64,000 nucleotides of DNA from Streptococcus mitis (GTDB lineage: Bacteria > Bacillota > Bacilli > Lactobacillales > Streptococcaceae). Shown here piece after piece: positions 1-7,872 of the stretch. The translations under genes were made by a program, and so were the position numbers. Under the pieces are notes generated by a model, which saw only the letters and a list, made by a program, of their open reading frames with translations, did not search any database and was not told where the DNA came from. Position 1 is the stretch's first letter. Each line of letters opens with the position of its first letter. The stretch covers positions 131,729 to 195,728 of the forward strand of contig NZ_WIJP01000002.1 of NCBI RefSeq assembly GCF_009496155.1, read 5' to 3'.

Positions 1-46
1 ATTCTTTCCGTCTATTTTTTAATCTTGTTGCTAATAGTGTACCCAC
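1..46 (-). CDS. XRE-family regulator, N-terminal edge only (partial)
   Basis: Only the first 15 codons lie in the window, read leftward from a GTG start at 46-44, with AGGA about 10 nt upstream as a possible ribosome binding site. The residues GTLLATRLKNRRKE closely match the start of the XRE/TPR regulator at 36456-37313 (HALLATRLKNKRKE), so this is very probably a paralogous helix-turn-helix regulator. Everything else about it lies outside the window. Confidence 0.6.
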   Translation of the reverse strand, partial: MGTLLATRLKNRRKE

Positions 47-479
47 GTTTGCATTTTCCTCTTCTATTTGATTTCAGTTTTAATTGTAACATGATTAAAT
101 CTAAAATTCAAATCAATGATTCGAAAGATACAAATTGTAAATAAAATCTATTTTTGTAATTCATCGTCAACTTATTTACTTTCCATTTCTTCATTCAAAC
201 GCTTTATAAACTCATCCAACTTCAACGCCACTTTTCATACCTATCACTTTCAATTCCAACTGTTCCCCTAGTTCTTTCAGCCCCTTTCCGTATCTATTTT
301 CCTAGAAATTCATTAGTGCTATTATACCATATTTCAGACAGGACAGAAAAGTAAGCGCCACATAGGAACCAAATCCCTCCACATAGACAAAGTCCCTTGC
401 CAGGTGTCGTAAAATAGTGTTTAATAAAAATATACAGGAAGTGATCACAACCTTGTATAACTAAAAAGGAGAGAAATTT
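47..479. other. Intergenic region between XRE and LytTR genes
   Basis: AT-rich spacer with no complete gene. On the minus strand an extended -10 (TGGTATAAT, 329-321) could serve the XRE gene, with a long leader. A short minus-strand open stretch at 172-240 encodes about 20 residues (ending FIKRLNEEMESK) and looks like the tail of a decayed gene. An AAAAAGGAGAG ribosome binding site at the right edge belongs to the LytTR gene. Confidence 0.35.
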
Positions 480-920
480 ATGAAAGTAGAACTACAGATT
501 AGTGAGACTTACAAGGAGGAAAAACTGATTGTCCAATCACCTCATCCGACAGATAAAGTCCAGAAAGTCATCAAGTTCGCAGAAAATCTGGACCAAAGAG
601 AAAAAATCAAAGGGAAGATCGATGATCAGGTCTATCTAGTTGAGATTGGCAAGATTCAACGCTTCTATATCGAGAATCGGAAGGTTCTAGCAGAAACGGC
701 GAGTCAGTCCTACAACATTGATTTACGACTCTATCAGGTACTTGAACTCTTGCCAACCAATTTTATCCAAATTTCCCAATCAGAAATCATCAATATCGAT
801 TCCATCTCTCATCTCAAGCTCACCCCCAACGGCCTAGTAGAAATTTTCTTGAAAAACGAAAGCTTCACCTACTCTTCACGCCGTTACCTAAAAACCATCA
901 AGGAGAAATTAGAACTATGA
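480..920 (+). CDS. LytTR-family DNA-binding regulator
   Basis: This 146-aa protein is a stand-alone LytTR DNA-binding regulator with no receiver domain. Residues about 45-146 carry the domain pattern: a strand-rich part (IGKIQRFYIENRKVLAET), then FIQISQSEIINIDSISHL and a C-terminal SSRRYLKTIKEKL helix. Its stop overlaps the start of the next gene (917-920), so it is translationally coupled to a DUF3021 membrane protein. LytTR/membrane-inhibitor pairs such as HdrRM and BrsRM of S. mutans control bacteriocin and competence genes; that this pair works the same way is inference. GGAG precedes the ATG. Confidence 0.85.
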   Translation: MKVELQISETYKEEKLIVQSPHPTDKVQKVIKFAENLDQREKIKGKIDDQVYLVEIGKIQRFYIENRKVLAETASQSYNIDLRLYQVLELLPTNFIQISQSEIINIDSISHLKLTPNGLVEIFLKNESFTYSSRRYLKTIKEKLEL

Positions 921-1375
921 AAAAACAAGTATTTCACGATGCTGCTGCTGGTGTCCTCATCGGTCTCATCCTCTCTATCATCTTTTCACTCATTTATGCA
1001 CCAAATACCTACGCTCCACTTAGTCCCGACTCCCTCATCGGCCAAGTGATGGCTCAACATCAGGTTCACGGTGCCCTGGTCTTGCTCTACTGTACTCTTA
1101 TCTGGGCAGCCATCGGTATTCTCTTCAACTTTGGTAAACGATTATTCAGCCGTGACTGGAGCTTGCTCCGTGCAACTCTGACTCATTTCTTCCTTATGCT
1201 GGCTGGCTTTGTCCCACTAGCGACCCTAGCAGGTTGGTTCCCCTTCCACTGGAATTTCTACCTCCAGCTTATTATCGAGTTTGCGATTGTTTACCTCATC
1301 ATTTGGACCATTTCCTATAAAAGAACATCAAAAAAAGTAAACCATATCAATCAACTCTTGGAGCATAGACAATAG
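917..1375 (+). CDS. DUF3021 family membrane protein
   Basis: A 152-aa integral membrane protein with four predicted transmembrane helices (about residues 9-28, 50-70, 85-106 and 113-131) and a basic C-terminal tail. It overlaps the LytTR gene by 4 nt (ATGA), a fixed arrangement in Firmicutes. By analogy with LytTR regulatory systems of streptococci it probably holds the LytTR protein inactive at the membrane. The family assignment is firm; the inhibitory role is inferred. A rho-independent terminator follows at 1396, ending a two-gene operon. Confidence 0.8.
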   Translation: MKKQVFHDAAAGVLIGLILSIIFSLIYAPNTYAPLSPDSLIGQVMAQHQVHGALVLLYCTLIWAAIGILFNFGKRLFSRDWSLLRATLTHFFLMLAGFVPLATLAGWFPFHWNFYLQLIIEFAIVYLIIWTISYKRTSKKVNHINQLLEHRQ

Positions 1376-1395
1376 GAACCTCATAATAAGCAAAT

Positions 1396-1421
1396 CCGAG
1401 AAAGAAACTTCTCGGTTTTTC
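1396..1421 (+). terminator. Terminator of the LytTR-DUF3021 operon
   Basis: A 7-bp stem, CCGAGAA (1396-1402) with TTCTCGG (1409-1415), followed by a run of T. Confidence 0.8.
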
Positions 1422-1501
1422 TTTCCCCTACTGTACCTTGCTATCATAGTAGTTATTTTCAGATTTTCTTTGTAAATTTTCTATCTTTTTTCAAAATAAT
1501 C

Positions 1502-1530
1502 TTGCATTTTCTCAAAGTTTTTTGTAGAAT
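1502..1530 (+). promoter_or_regulatory. Probable promoter of the Nramp-like gene
   Basis: TTGCAT (1502-1507), a 17-bp spacer and TAGAAT (1525-1530), 50 nt before the ATG. The leader is too short for a manganese or magnesium riboswitch and none was recognised. Confidence 0.5.
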
Positions 1531-1580
1531 ATAGATTATATATCCAGATTATTCTGAAAATTCAAAAAGGAGTATCTATC

Positions 1581-2843
1581 ATGTCACAAGCTATTTCGTT
1601 AAATCAATCCACCTGGGCAAGTAAACTAAAAGCAATGGGACCGGGAATCCTAATGGCTTCTGCCGCTGTTGGAGGTTCCCATATTGTATCCTCAACTCAA
1701 GCTGGCGGTTCTTACGGTTGGTCTCTACTTCTCTTGGTCATCTTAGCCAATGTCTTTAAATATCCATTTTTCCGTTTTGGTGCTGAATACACAGCTGATA
1801 CTGGAAAGACTTTGGTTGAAGGTTATGCCGAAAAAGGAAAACTCTATCTCTGGATTTTCTTTATTCTCAATGTCTTTTCGGCTATGGTCAACACAGCTGG
1901 TGTTGCTATTCTGTGCTCAGCTATCATCGCCAGTGCCTTCCCAATGATTGGACTTAGCATCACTCAATGGTCCCTCATTCTCGTTGCAATCATTTGGGCT
2001 ATGTTACTCTTTGGAGGCTACAAACTCTTAGACGGCATGGCAAAATGGATAATGTCTGCTTTGACCATTGCAACTGTTCTTGCAGTTATCATCGCAGCGG
2101 TCAAACATCCAGAATACAGTTCTAATTTTGTCGAGAAAACACCTTGGCAAATGGCAGCTCTTCCCTTCATCGTTTCCCTCTTAGGGTGGATGCCAGCTCC
2201 TATTGAAATTTCAGCTATCAACTCACTTTGGTCTGCTGAAAAGAAAAAGACCGTCAACTTTAATACAGAGGACGCTCTATTTGACTTTAACGTTGGTTAC
2301 ATTGGAACAGCTATCCTAGCTGTGTTCTTTGTAGCACTGGGAGCATTGATTCAATATCCTACAGGGCAAGCAGTTGAAGCTGCTTCAGCCAAATACATCT
2401 CTCAATTCGTGGGCATGTATGCCTCTGTTCTTGGCGAATGGTCCCGTTACTTGATTACCTTTATTGCCTTCCTGTGTATCTTTGGAACAGTTATCACTGT
2501 TATTGATGGCTATTCTCGTGTCAATCAGGAATCTCTCCGACTGCTAATCAGTCAAAAAGAAGACAATCGTAAATCTTTGAACATCTGGATGACCATCACT
2601 GCTATCATCGGTATTGTCATTATCAAGTTCTTCGCTGGTCAGGTTTCAACCATGCTCCGCTTTGCTATGATTGGTTCTTTCCTGACAACACCATTCTTCG
2701 CTCTTTTAAACTACGCCTTGGTAACGCGTGAAAACAAAAATCTTCCTTCTTGGCTCAAACACCTTGCCATTGCAGGATTGATTTTCCTCTTTGGCTTCGC
2801 CATCTTCTTTATCTACGCACTCGCAATCGGAAAAGCAGGATAA
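1581..2843 (+). CDS. Nramp-family metal transporter, atypical binding site
   Basis: A 420-aa membrane protein with about 11 transmembrane helices, recognised as an Nramp (SLC11/MntH superfamily) member from the first helix (GPGILMASAAVGGSHIVSST) and the following QAG motif. The canonical helix-1 metal-binding DPGN of MntH is absent; the aligned stretch reads VGGSH. In helix 6 the usual MPH is MPAP (GWMPAPIEIS). Both metal-coordinating motifs therefore differ from classical Mn/Fe transporters, so the substrate should not be assumed. Divergent Nramp relatives are known that carry magnesium or are uncharacterised. The gene stands alone, and its ribosome binding site is AAAAAGGAG. Confidence 0.8.
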   Translation: MSQAISLNQSTWASKLKAMGPGILMASAAVGGSHIVSSTQAGGSYGWSLLLLVILANVFKYPFFRFGAEYTADTGKTLVEGYAEKGKLYLWIFFILNVFSAMVNTAGVAILCSAIIASAFPMIGLSITQWSLILVAIIWAMLLFGGYKLLDGMAKWIMSALTIATVLAVIIAAVKHPEYSSNFVEKTPWQMAALPFIVSLLGWMPAPIEISAINSLWSAEKKKTVNFNTEDALFDFNVGYIGTAILAVFFVALGALIQYPTGQAVEAASAKYISQFVGMYASVLGEWSRYLITFIAFLCIFGTVITVIDGYSRVNQESLRLLISQKEDNRKSLNIWMTITAIIGIVIIKFFAGQVSTMLRFAMIGSFLTTPFFALLNYALVTRENKNLPSWLKHLAIAGLIFLFGFAIFFIYALAIGKAG

Positions 2844-2899
2844 TGGCTTGCTACCCCTACCTTCTAAAAAATCACAGTATAACTCAAACCATAATAAAA

Positions 2900-3030
2900 G
2901 AGGTTGAGCAAAAAGTCGACTTCAGGGGAAAATGAAGTAAATCTCCCCACAATAAAACGCATAATACCAAGTTTTCCCAAGACCTGATACTATGCGTTTT
3001 TCTGATTTCAAAGATTTTTTGCCCAGCCTC
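2900..3030. repeat. SPRITE-like interspersed repeat, copy 1
   Basis: About 130 bp bounded by inverted ends (GAGGTTGAGCAAAAA on the left, TTTTTTGCCCAGCCTC on the right). It contains an internal hairpin of AAAACGCATA and TATGCGTTTTT, which resembles a rho-independent terminator. Related copies lie at 36317-36442, 40550-40663 and, truncated, 60937-61000. The architecture matches the SPRITE elements described in pneumococcus; the name is from memory. Confidence 0.7.
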
Positions 3031-3036
3031 TTTTTC

Positions 3037-3294
3037 TTACTTATTCATCTTATCCGTATCCTTTGGAGGATTGCTAAAGATACGAGTGAATAATCCTTTA
3101 TATCTATTTTTCAGAACTTTCTCATGTAATATCCGCAAAGCTATATACATACTTATAAAAGCAACACAAAAATAGAACCAATCAATTTGATTTCTCGCAT
3201 AAAAACTAGCAGTGTTATAAGAAACAAGAACCATCACAACCAACCAATAGATATACTTATAGTATTTCTTCCACATGAGCAATACCTCATACAA
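3037..3294 (-). CDS. Small two-helix membrane protein, immunity-like position
   Basis: An 85-aa protein of no recognised family with two hydrophobic segments (about residues 13-30 and 38-57) and a basic C-terminal tail. It starts 5 nt after the stop of the secreted protein at 3300-3842 and is clearly co-transcribed with it. A small membrane protein directly behind a secreted peptide or protein is the usual place for a bacteriocin immunity gene, but nothing in the sequence proves this. The SPRITE hairpin immediately downstream could end the transcript. Start uncertain; an alternative ATG lies 7 codons in (MWKKYYKYIYW). Confidence 0.6.
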   Translation of the reverse strand: MYEVLLMWKKYYKYIYWLVVMVLVSYNTASFYARNQIDWFYFCVAFISMYIALRILHEKVLKNRYKGLFTRIFSNPPKDTDKMNK

Positions 3295-3299
3295 TGAAA

Positions 3300-3842
3300 C
3301 TAATGTGAATATCTGAAACTAAAGTCCATACCTGTACTAGTAGGATTATAGGGATCCAAAGTTATTAAAAAATCTATTCCCCATCCCCTATCTGCAGCAT
3401 ATCTATATTCCATAGCAGTAAGAGTATAAAAAGCCCCAATTGCTCCACCAAATCTCCTAATTAATGGAGCTAAAGTTCCTGTTACCTCATATAAATCAGC
3501 CGCTTCTCGCACTTCAGCTGGATTTAAATGGTTATAAACATAAGTCACTAAAGCGCGAAACATTGATTGTGACTGTTCTTCAAGGATTTCTCGCTGAACA
3601 TCCGCAATAATTTGTTGAGCTAACTGTTCTTTTTCATACGTTGATAGCGAAGTTCTATCTAGCAATTCTTGTAGGGTATAGGTTTTACCTTCTTCAAGCT
3701 GAAGACTAGACACTTCACGTTGTAAAACTTCGACAGGAGGGGCTGACAGTTCTTCTGCCAGTACAACTCCTGCTGGAGCTAATGAAGACAAGGTCAATAA
3801 TAGACCACAACTACCTGCAATAATCACGTTTGCACATCTCAT
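3300..3842 (-). CDS. Secreted protein of unknown function
   Basis: A 180-aa protein with a Sec signal peptide (hydrophobic core about residues 5-26, probable cleavage after VLA at 29). The mature part is acidic and helical in its first half (EEGKTYTLQELLDRTSL) and ends in a glycine/tyrosine-rich tail (RRFGGAIGAFYTLTAMEYRY and GMDFSFRYSH). No family recognised. AAGGAGGG gives a strong ribosome binding site. It has its own near-consensus promoter overlapped by a perfect catabolite-response element, and it is followed by a small membrane protein. A secreted antimicrobial or toxin with immunity partner is one reading; this is inference. Confidence 0.7.
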   Translation of the reverse strand: MRCANVIIAGSCGLLLTLSSLAPAGVVLAEELSAPPVEVLQREVSSLQLEEGKTYTLQELLDRTSLSTYEKEQLAQQIIADVQREILEEQSQSMFRALVTYVYNHLNPAEVREAADLYEVTGTLAPLIRRFGGAIGAFYTLTAMEYRYAADRGWGIDFLITLDPYNPTSTGMDFSFRYSH

Positions 3843-3879
3843 GATATTGCCCTCCTTTTTATTTTTTTATTACGGTATC

Positions 3880-3908
3880 ATTATAATATCTTATATAAGG
3901 TTTTGCAA
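3880..3908 (-). promoter_or_regulatory. Promoter of the secreted protein gene
   Basis: On the minus strand: TTGCAA (3908-3903), a 17-bp spacer and TATAAT (3885-3880), about 40 nt before the start codon. Confidence 0.75.
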
Positions 3909-3917
3909 GCGATTACA
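3904..3917 (-). promoter_or_regulatory. cre (CcpA) site overlapping the -35
   Basis: TGTAATCGCTTGCA matches the catabolite-response consensus TGNAANCGNWNNCA at every fixed position. It overlaps the -35 hexamer, a position that would repress transcription when CcpA is bound. A similar site sits at the phospholipase A2-like gene (21681-21694). Confidence 0.65.
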
Positions 3918-3928
3918 GTCAAAAATAA

Positions 3929-3953
3929 TAAAAAGTCAAGCCTAAGCTTAACT
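3929..3953 (-). terminator. nrdI: Terminator of nrdI
   Basis: Minus strand AGTTAAGC-TTAG-GCTTGACT followed by TTTTTATT. The stem overlaps the nrdI stop codon. Confidence 0.6.
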
Positions 3954-4412
3954 TTCCAACTCATACAAATCTGCAATAATCGCTGCGACATGTTTGATAT
4001 CTCCCAGCATACCTCGCATTTCAAAGTCAGCCAATACAGGAAAACCAAAACGTTGACTATATTGCTTGGCTGTCAGGCAGTATTGGTTATTAAAGTTACG
4101 ATTTCCTGAACCAACCACACCAAAACACTTACTAGCATTATCACCATAGGCGATAAAATCCCCTACTGGTGTCGTCAAAATCTCGACATCTCCGTTATCC
4201 ACGCCATTCCCACCTTCTAGGTAAGTCGGCAAAAAAGCAACATAGGGATGATCCATTTCATAGAAATCTTGGCCTTCTTTGACCAAATCTTTGATATGAA
4301 TCTTTTGGACCTCAATCCCCTCGTACTGGGACAAGAGATAGTCTTTCAAGCGCGTCACAAAACTTTCAGTATTGCCACTCAGACTAATATAAACTAAAGA
4401 AATTGTCTTCAT
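3948..4412 (-). CDS. nrdI: NrdI, flavodoxin-like ribonucleotide reductase activator
   Basis: This 154-aa flavodoxin-like protein is the NrdI partner of class Ib ribonucleotide reductase, supplying oxidant for the dimanganese-tyrosyl radical cofactor of NrdF. Visible features are the FMN phosphate loop near the N-terminus (SLSGNTESFVTRL), PTYLEGGNG, and the 90s-loop GSGNRNFNNQYC. The start is placed at the ATG at 4412 (MKTISLVY) because GGAGGTACAT is a good ribosome binding site for it; an upstream in-frame ATG at 4424 lacks one. nrdE and nrdF are not in the window, so it is a detached monocistronic nrdI. Confidence 0.9.
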   Translation of the reverse strand: MKTISLVYISLSGNTESFVTRLKDYLLSQYEGIEVQKIHIKDLVKEGQDFYEMDHPYVAFLPTYLEGGNGVDNGDVEILTTPVGDFIAYGDNASKCFGVVGSGNRNFNNQYCLTAKQYSQRFGFPVLADFEMRGMLGDIKHVAAIIADLYELES

Positions 4413-4489
4413 ATGTACCTCCATGATTTTATCTATAATCGAAAAATAACTACCAAGATTGTAACTTGATAGTTATTTTTTGTCAATAC

Positions 4490-5023
4490 TTAGGAAAGAT
4501 CTTCTGTTTCCTCTTCTTCTGCCAAGGCTTTCTGTTGACGCCACATCTTATAGAAGACAAGGGCTAAGAAGAGAACATTGATGACGATATAGAAAATGCT
4601 AACAGCTTTTGAACCAATACTCATTGTCAAACGCATGCTCTCATCTTGAACTAACTGCAAAGCGTCTTGGAAACCAACATAGCCATAAATCGAACCAATA
4701 ATAGCTAACAAAACATAGACAACGTAAGTATAGTTTGCATATTGCAAATTCTTACGAATAAGGAAGACAATGGCTACTACAACTAAAATAGCAGATAGCA
4801 CAATCAAGGCAATGTTAAAAATAGAATGAGATACTTCTGCTACTCTATAAGTGTAATTAAGCTGGTCTTCTAATTGCTGAGCACTGAGCCCTGCAGCCTG
4901 TTTCTGAGCGGCACGAAGGGCTTCTTTGCTAGGCAAGGGACTCAAAATTCCAAACAGAGACATAGCTGAAATAAGAGCAGATAAGATTAGCAAGACCCAT
5001 AGATAAATCGGTTTCTTTTTCAT
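4490..5023 (-). CDS. Four-helix membrane protein of unknown function
   Basis: A 177-aa protein with about four transmembrane segments: one near the N-terminus (residues 6-26), a helical extracytoplasmic stretch with ALRAAQKQAAGLSAQQLEDQL, then three helices, and an acidic C-terminal tail (AEEEETEDLS). Start chosen at 5023 (MKKKPIYLW), where AGGAGG sits at the right distance; the longer frame has no signal. It resembles uncharacterised streptococcal membrane proteins; no function can be given. Confidence 0.7.
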   Translation of the reverse strand: MKKKPIYLWVLLILSALISAMSLFGILSPLPSKEALRAAQKQAAGLSAQQLEDQLNYTYRVAEVSHSIFNIALIVLSAILVVVAIVFLIRKNLQYANYTYVVYVLLAIIGSIYGYVGFQDALQLVQDESMRLTMSIGSKAVSIFYIVINVLFLALVFYKMWRQQKALAEEEETEDLS

Positions 5024-5083
5024 GATAGAACCTCCTGATGTTATTATTGATATTATAGCACCTTTTGTAAGGGAATACAAGTC

Positions 5084-5284
5084 TTATAGTATAGTTTCTA
5101 CCTGTTTTCGGTAGGCTTTGGGAGACTTTCCGCACAATTTTCGGAACACTTTATAGAAATATCCAACGTTACTGTAACCAACAGCATAACAAATATCTTC
5201 GATACTGTCACTAGTTGAAAGCAAGAGCTGCTGGGCAGCCTTAATCCGTTGTTTGTTTAGTAGATATGCGAAGATTGAATTTGT
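5084..5284 (-). pseudogene. C-terminal remnant of an AraC-family regulator
   Basis: The minus strand reads about 66 codons ending in a TAA at 5084-5086. They contain a clear AraC helix-turn-helix tail: YLLNKQRIKAAQQLLL, then SIEDICYAVGYSNVGYFYKV and FRKLCGKSPKAYRKQ. There is no start codon, and the frame is closed by a stop at 5285-5287 where homology ends. It is a 5'-truncated relic. The intact ancestor may have regulated the neighbouring membrane or ECF genes. Confidence 0.85.
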
Positions 5285-5396
5285 TTAAGCCTTACAGTAC
5301 AACAATCTAACCATCTACTATTAACAAATCTATAAAAAATTTAGTTTGGCAAGCAAACAATAACACTTTCTCCCCATTTACAATCCCATCAAACCG

Positions 5397-5405
5397 TGGT
5401 ACAAT
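5397..5405 (+). promoter_or_regulatory. Extended -10 of the ECF S-component gene
   Basis: TGGTACAAT, 33 nt before the ATG. No good -35 is visible. Confidence 0.45.
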
Positions 5406-5438
5406 GAGAATTATGAAAAAATTATCAGGAGACAATTC

Positions 5439-6008
5439 ATGAAAAAATCTATCTTAACTACACTGCTTTTTGCAGTTCTTTACTTCCTCTGCATGGGGAT
5501 TGGTGTCCTTTTGGGCAATCTCTTTGACCAAACTGGAAACATGTTTTATGCACCTGCCTTTACTGCCCTTGTCGGCGGTAGCGTCTATATGATCCTAGTC
5601 TCAAAAGTTCCGCGCTTTGGAGCTATTACCACTATCGGCCTTGTTATTGCCCTCTTTTTCTTGGGGACTAAACACGGTGCCGGTGCTTTCCTTCCTGGAA
5701 TTATCTGTGGTCTCCTAGCAGATGCCGTAGCTAGCCTAGGCAAATACAAGAATCAAACAAAGAACTTCCTTTCTTTCCTTATTTTCGCCTTTAGCTCAAC
5801 AGGACCTATCTTACTTATGTGGATTGCGCCCCAAGCCTATATGGCTACTCTTCTAGCAAGAGGAAAATCCCAAGAATATATTGACCGTATCATGGTCGCA
5901 CCAAATCCTGGAACCGTCCTTCTATTTATCGCAAGTGTTGTCATCGGAGCCTTAGTCGGTGCCTTGCTTGGACAAGCCTTGAGTAAAAAATTTGCGCAGA
6001 AAATCTGA
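5439..6008 (+). CDS. MptD-family ECF transporter S-component
   Basis: A 189-aa membrane protein with five or six helices, glycine-rich (GVLLGNLFDQTGNMFYAPAF; FLPGIICGLLADAVASLGKY), of the MptD/Trep_Strep type of energy-coupling-factor substrate-binding subunits. It would bind an unknown small molecule and use a shared ECF ATPase module, which is not encoded next to it here. The ribosome binding site is CAGGAG. A terminator follows at 6015. In the ancestral order this gene converged directly on metI, as the metI relic behind it shows. Confidence 0.8.
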   Translation: MKKSILTTLLFAVLYFLCMGIGVLLGNLFDQTGNMFYAPAFTALVGGSVYMILVSKVPRFGAITTIGLVIALFFLGTKHGAGAFLPGIICGLLADAVASLGKYKNQTKNFLSFLIFAFSSTGPILLMWIAPQAYMATLLARGKSQEYIDRIMVAPNPGTVLLFIASVVIGALVGALLGQALSKKFAQKI

Positions 6009-6014
6009 TTACTT

Positions 6015-6040
6015 AAAAAGAGCCACACGGCTCTTTTTTA
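6015..6040. terminator. Terminator after the ECF gene (originally shared with metI)
   Basis: AAAAAGAGCC-ACAC-GGCTCTTTTTT, symmetrical and able to work on both strands. The intact metI at 8872 has only the CTCTTTTTTA half of it, which places the duplication breakpoint within this hairpin. Confidence 0.8.
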
Positions 6041-6428
6041 TTTATGGCTCAAGACTTGGTCAAGAAGTCTCCCAAGAATTGATACTCTTCGAAAATCTCT
6101 TCAAACCACGTCAACGTCACCTTGCCATAGGTAGGGTTACTGACTTCGTCAGTCTTATCTACAACCTCAAAGCAGTACTTTGAGCAATCTGCGGCTAGTT
6201 TCCTACTTTGCTCTTTGATTTTCATTGAGTATGAATTTAAAGATAATCAAAATGATAATGATGGTTGCCAAGATAGTTTTATCGTGATTGTAGCGATTAA
6301 TTCCATAAGCGATGGCTACTTTACCAATACCACCAGCTCCAACCGCACCAGCCATAGCTGTTTCCCCAGCAAGGGAAATCAAGGTCACAGTCGTCACACG
6401 AATCAAATCTAGAAGACCTTCTAGTAAG
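6031..6428 (-). pseudogene. Duplicated 3' end of metI, decayed
   Basis: From CTCTTTTTTATTTATGGCTC (6031) to about 6428, this stretch copies the last ~245 bp of metI and its downstream bases (8865-9115), interrupted by a BOX element. Residues such as RVTTVTLISLAGETAMAGAV and GAGGIGKVAIAYGINRYNHD remain readable between 6420 and 6240. It has no start and the 5' end is missing. It forms one arm of the direct repeat around the MFS-Rgg module. Confidence 0.9.
6082..6232. repeat. BOX element (A-B-C) inserted in the metI relic
   Basis: ATACTCTTCGAAAATC (boxC end), GTTACTGACTTCGTCAGT (boxB) and TTTGCTCTTTGATTTTCAT (boxA end) appear in order, about 150 bp in all. The element splits the duplicated metI fragment after CCCAAGAATTG. 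Confidence 0.9.
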
Positions 6429-6443
6429 CCTGATTTTCCTAGG

Positions 6444-7688
6444 TTAAAATTTTTTACCCAAAAAACTTCTTTTTTCTAGTGATAAAATCAACCCTATCAC
6501 ACTCACTACCAAAAATACCCACCAACAAAGCCTGATATCTTGCAAAGCTAAGACGGAAAATACAGACATCCCCAAGGGTAATGTTAAGGAAAAAATCATA
6601 CTCAAGAGATTATTACTTCTAGCTAACACATCCGCACTCAAATTAGACAATAACAGAGTATCTAATTTAGGCATTGATTTCGACATCAAATACATGACAA
6701 AGGCTAAGCAAGCAACACCTACTAGAGGAGAAAAATCTAAAATATTAGCAGTAGCCAGCAAGACAAACAGACTTGCATTGAGCGATAACAAGCTTGAAAA
6801 CGACAATTTTCCAAAATAATCATTTGGGGTTAGGCTACCAAGAATAGCTCCTCCCAAGCTAACACATTCAATTAAAAATAGAGCTTGAGCATAGCTAAGA
6901 TGATAGATAGTATGGTCTAATAAGTAAAAGTGATAAATACCTCCAACAGCTCCTCCCAAAGTATTCATTACCAAAATGACAAGAATTATTTTAAACAAAG
7001 ATTTACTTTCTCTCTGTCTAAAAATATCATCCATGTCCGCATAGATTGCCTTAACTTGTTGAAGCAAACTAATAGGCTCATTCTCTATCGTTACAGACAA
7101 ATGCGTCAATTCTCTTCTATTTTTGAACAAAATAAGAGAAGATAGTAAAAAGAATCCAGCGTTCACAATTGCAACAAAAGAAAAATTTTGATGGCTGGTT
7201 GTGAGTAACCACACTCCTAAGGCTTGACCTCCTAGATTTGATAAATAGGAAACAAACTGGGTAAAGGAATAAGCTTCATAGAGCTTATCTTCCAAAATAT
7301 TATACTGGATAATCGGCATACGAAGGCCTGCTGTATAATCTGATAAAATATCCGAACAGATATTAACCATACAGATAAAAGCAAACGTTACGAAGTTCTG
7401 GTCATGAATCACACTAGCAATCAAAAGAAATAGGAGACTTTGCACACAACCGACCCAGATAATTGTCCCTGCTTTATTCCGAGTATGATCAGCCTTAATC
7501 CCAACATAAAAAGTAAATAGGAAAGGTAAAATCGTAATCATATTAGCCATAAATACAGCTATATTTTTAAAGGGTAGATTCGCAGCATAAACGATAAATA
7601 CCAGATTATAAATATAAGCTCCACTTGAGCTCAAAAACCTTGATAAGGTAAGTATCCTAAATAAATGATGTTTGAAAAATAATTTCAT
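6444..7688 (-). CDS. MFS transporter, macrolide-efflux-like
   Basis: A 414-aa major facilitator protein with about 12 transmembrane segments. It begins LSRFLSSSGAYIYNLVF and has the loop 2-3 motif YVGIKADHTRNKAG (A-motif, normally GxLaDrxGrr), as in MefA/NreB-like drug or peptide exporters. It lies 184 nt downstream of an Rgg regulator on the same strand, with a terminator-like hairpin between them, so Rgg-controlled expression is likely. The module is foreign to the locus: it sits between the two metI copies. The substrate is unknown; export of a peptide or an antimicrobial is conjecture. Confidence 0.75.
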   Translation of the reverse strand: MKLFFKHHLFRILTLSRFLSSSGAYIYNLVFIVYAANLPFKNIAVFMANMITILPFLFTFYVGIKADHTRNKAGTIIWVGCVQSLLFLLIASVIHDQNFVTFAFICMVNICSDILSDYTAGLRMPIIQYNILEDKLYEAYSFTQFVSYLSNLGGQALGVWLLTTSHQNFSFVAIVNAGFFLLSSLILFKNRRELTHLSVTIENEPISLLQQVKAIYADMDDIFRQRESKSLFKIILVILVMNTLGGAVGGIYHFYLLDHTIYHLSYAQALFLIECVSLGGAILGSLTPNDYFGKLSFSSLLSLNASLFVLLATANILDFSPLVGVACLAFVMYLMSKSMPKLDTLLLSNLSADVLARSNNLLSMIFSLTLPLGMSVFSVLALQDIRLCWWVFLVVSVIGLILSLEKRSFLGKKF

Positions 7689-7738
7689 AGCAGACCTTTC
7701 TCACATTTCAAAGAGTATTCTATTGAATCCAGTCTAAC

Positions 7739-7765
7739 AAAAAAAGCGGGAGTCCCCACTTTTTT
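7739..7765. terminator. Hairpin between rgg and the MFS gene
   Basis: AAAAAAGCGGG-AGTC-CCCACTTTTTT. It can terminate on either strand and probably ends the rgg transcript, with MFS expression from its own promoter. Confidence 0.7.
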
Positions 7766-7872
7766 GTAATATATTTTTTCTGAAAATAGAAACTCTAGCT
7801 CCTAGAAACTGCTATTTATCAATCCATCTACAAGCCTATTTATTTTTCATCAATTGATGTAACGAGAATATA

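Noticed and set aside
172-240. Short minus-strand coding-like stretch ending FIKRLNEEMESK
   Set aside because: Too short and without a start signal to call a gene; mentioned only as a possible relic.
1531-1580. Metal-responsive riboswitch before the Nramp-like gene
   Set aside because: The leader of about 45 nt is too short and has no recognisable yybP-ykoY or M-box structure.
6203-6406. Apparent 67-aa ORF on the minus strand
   Set aside because: It is the readable part of the duplicated, truncated metI and not an independent gene.
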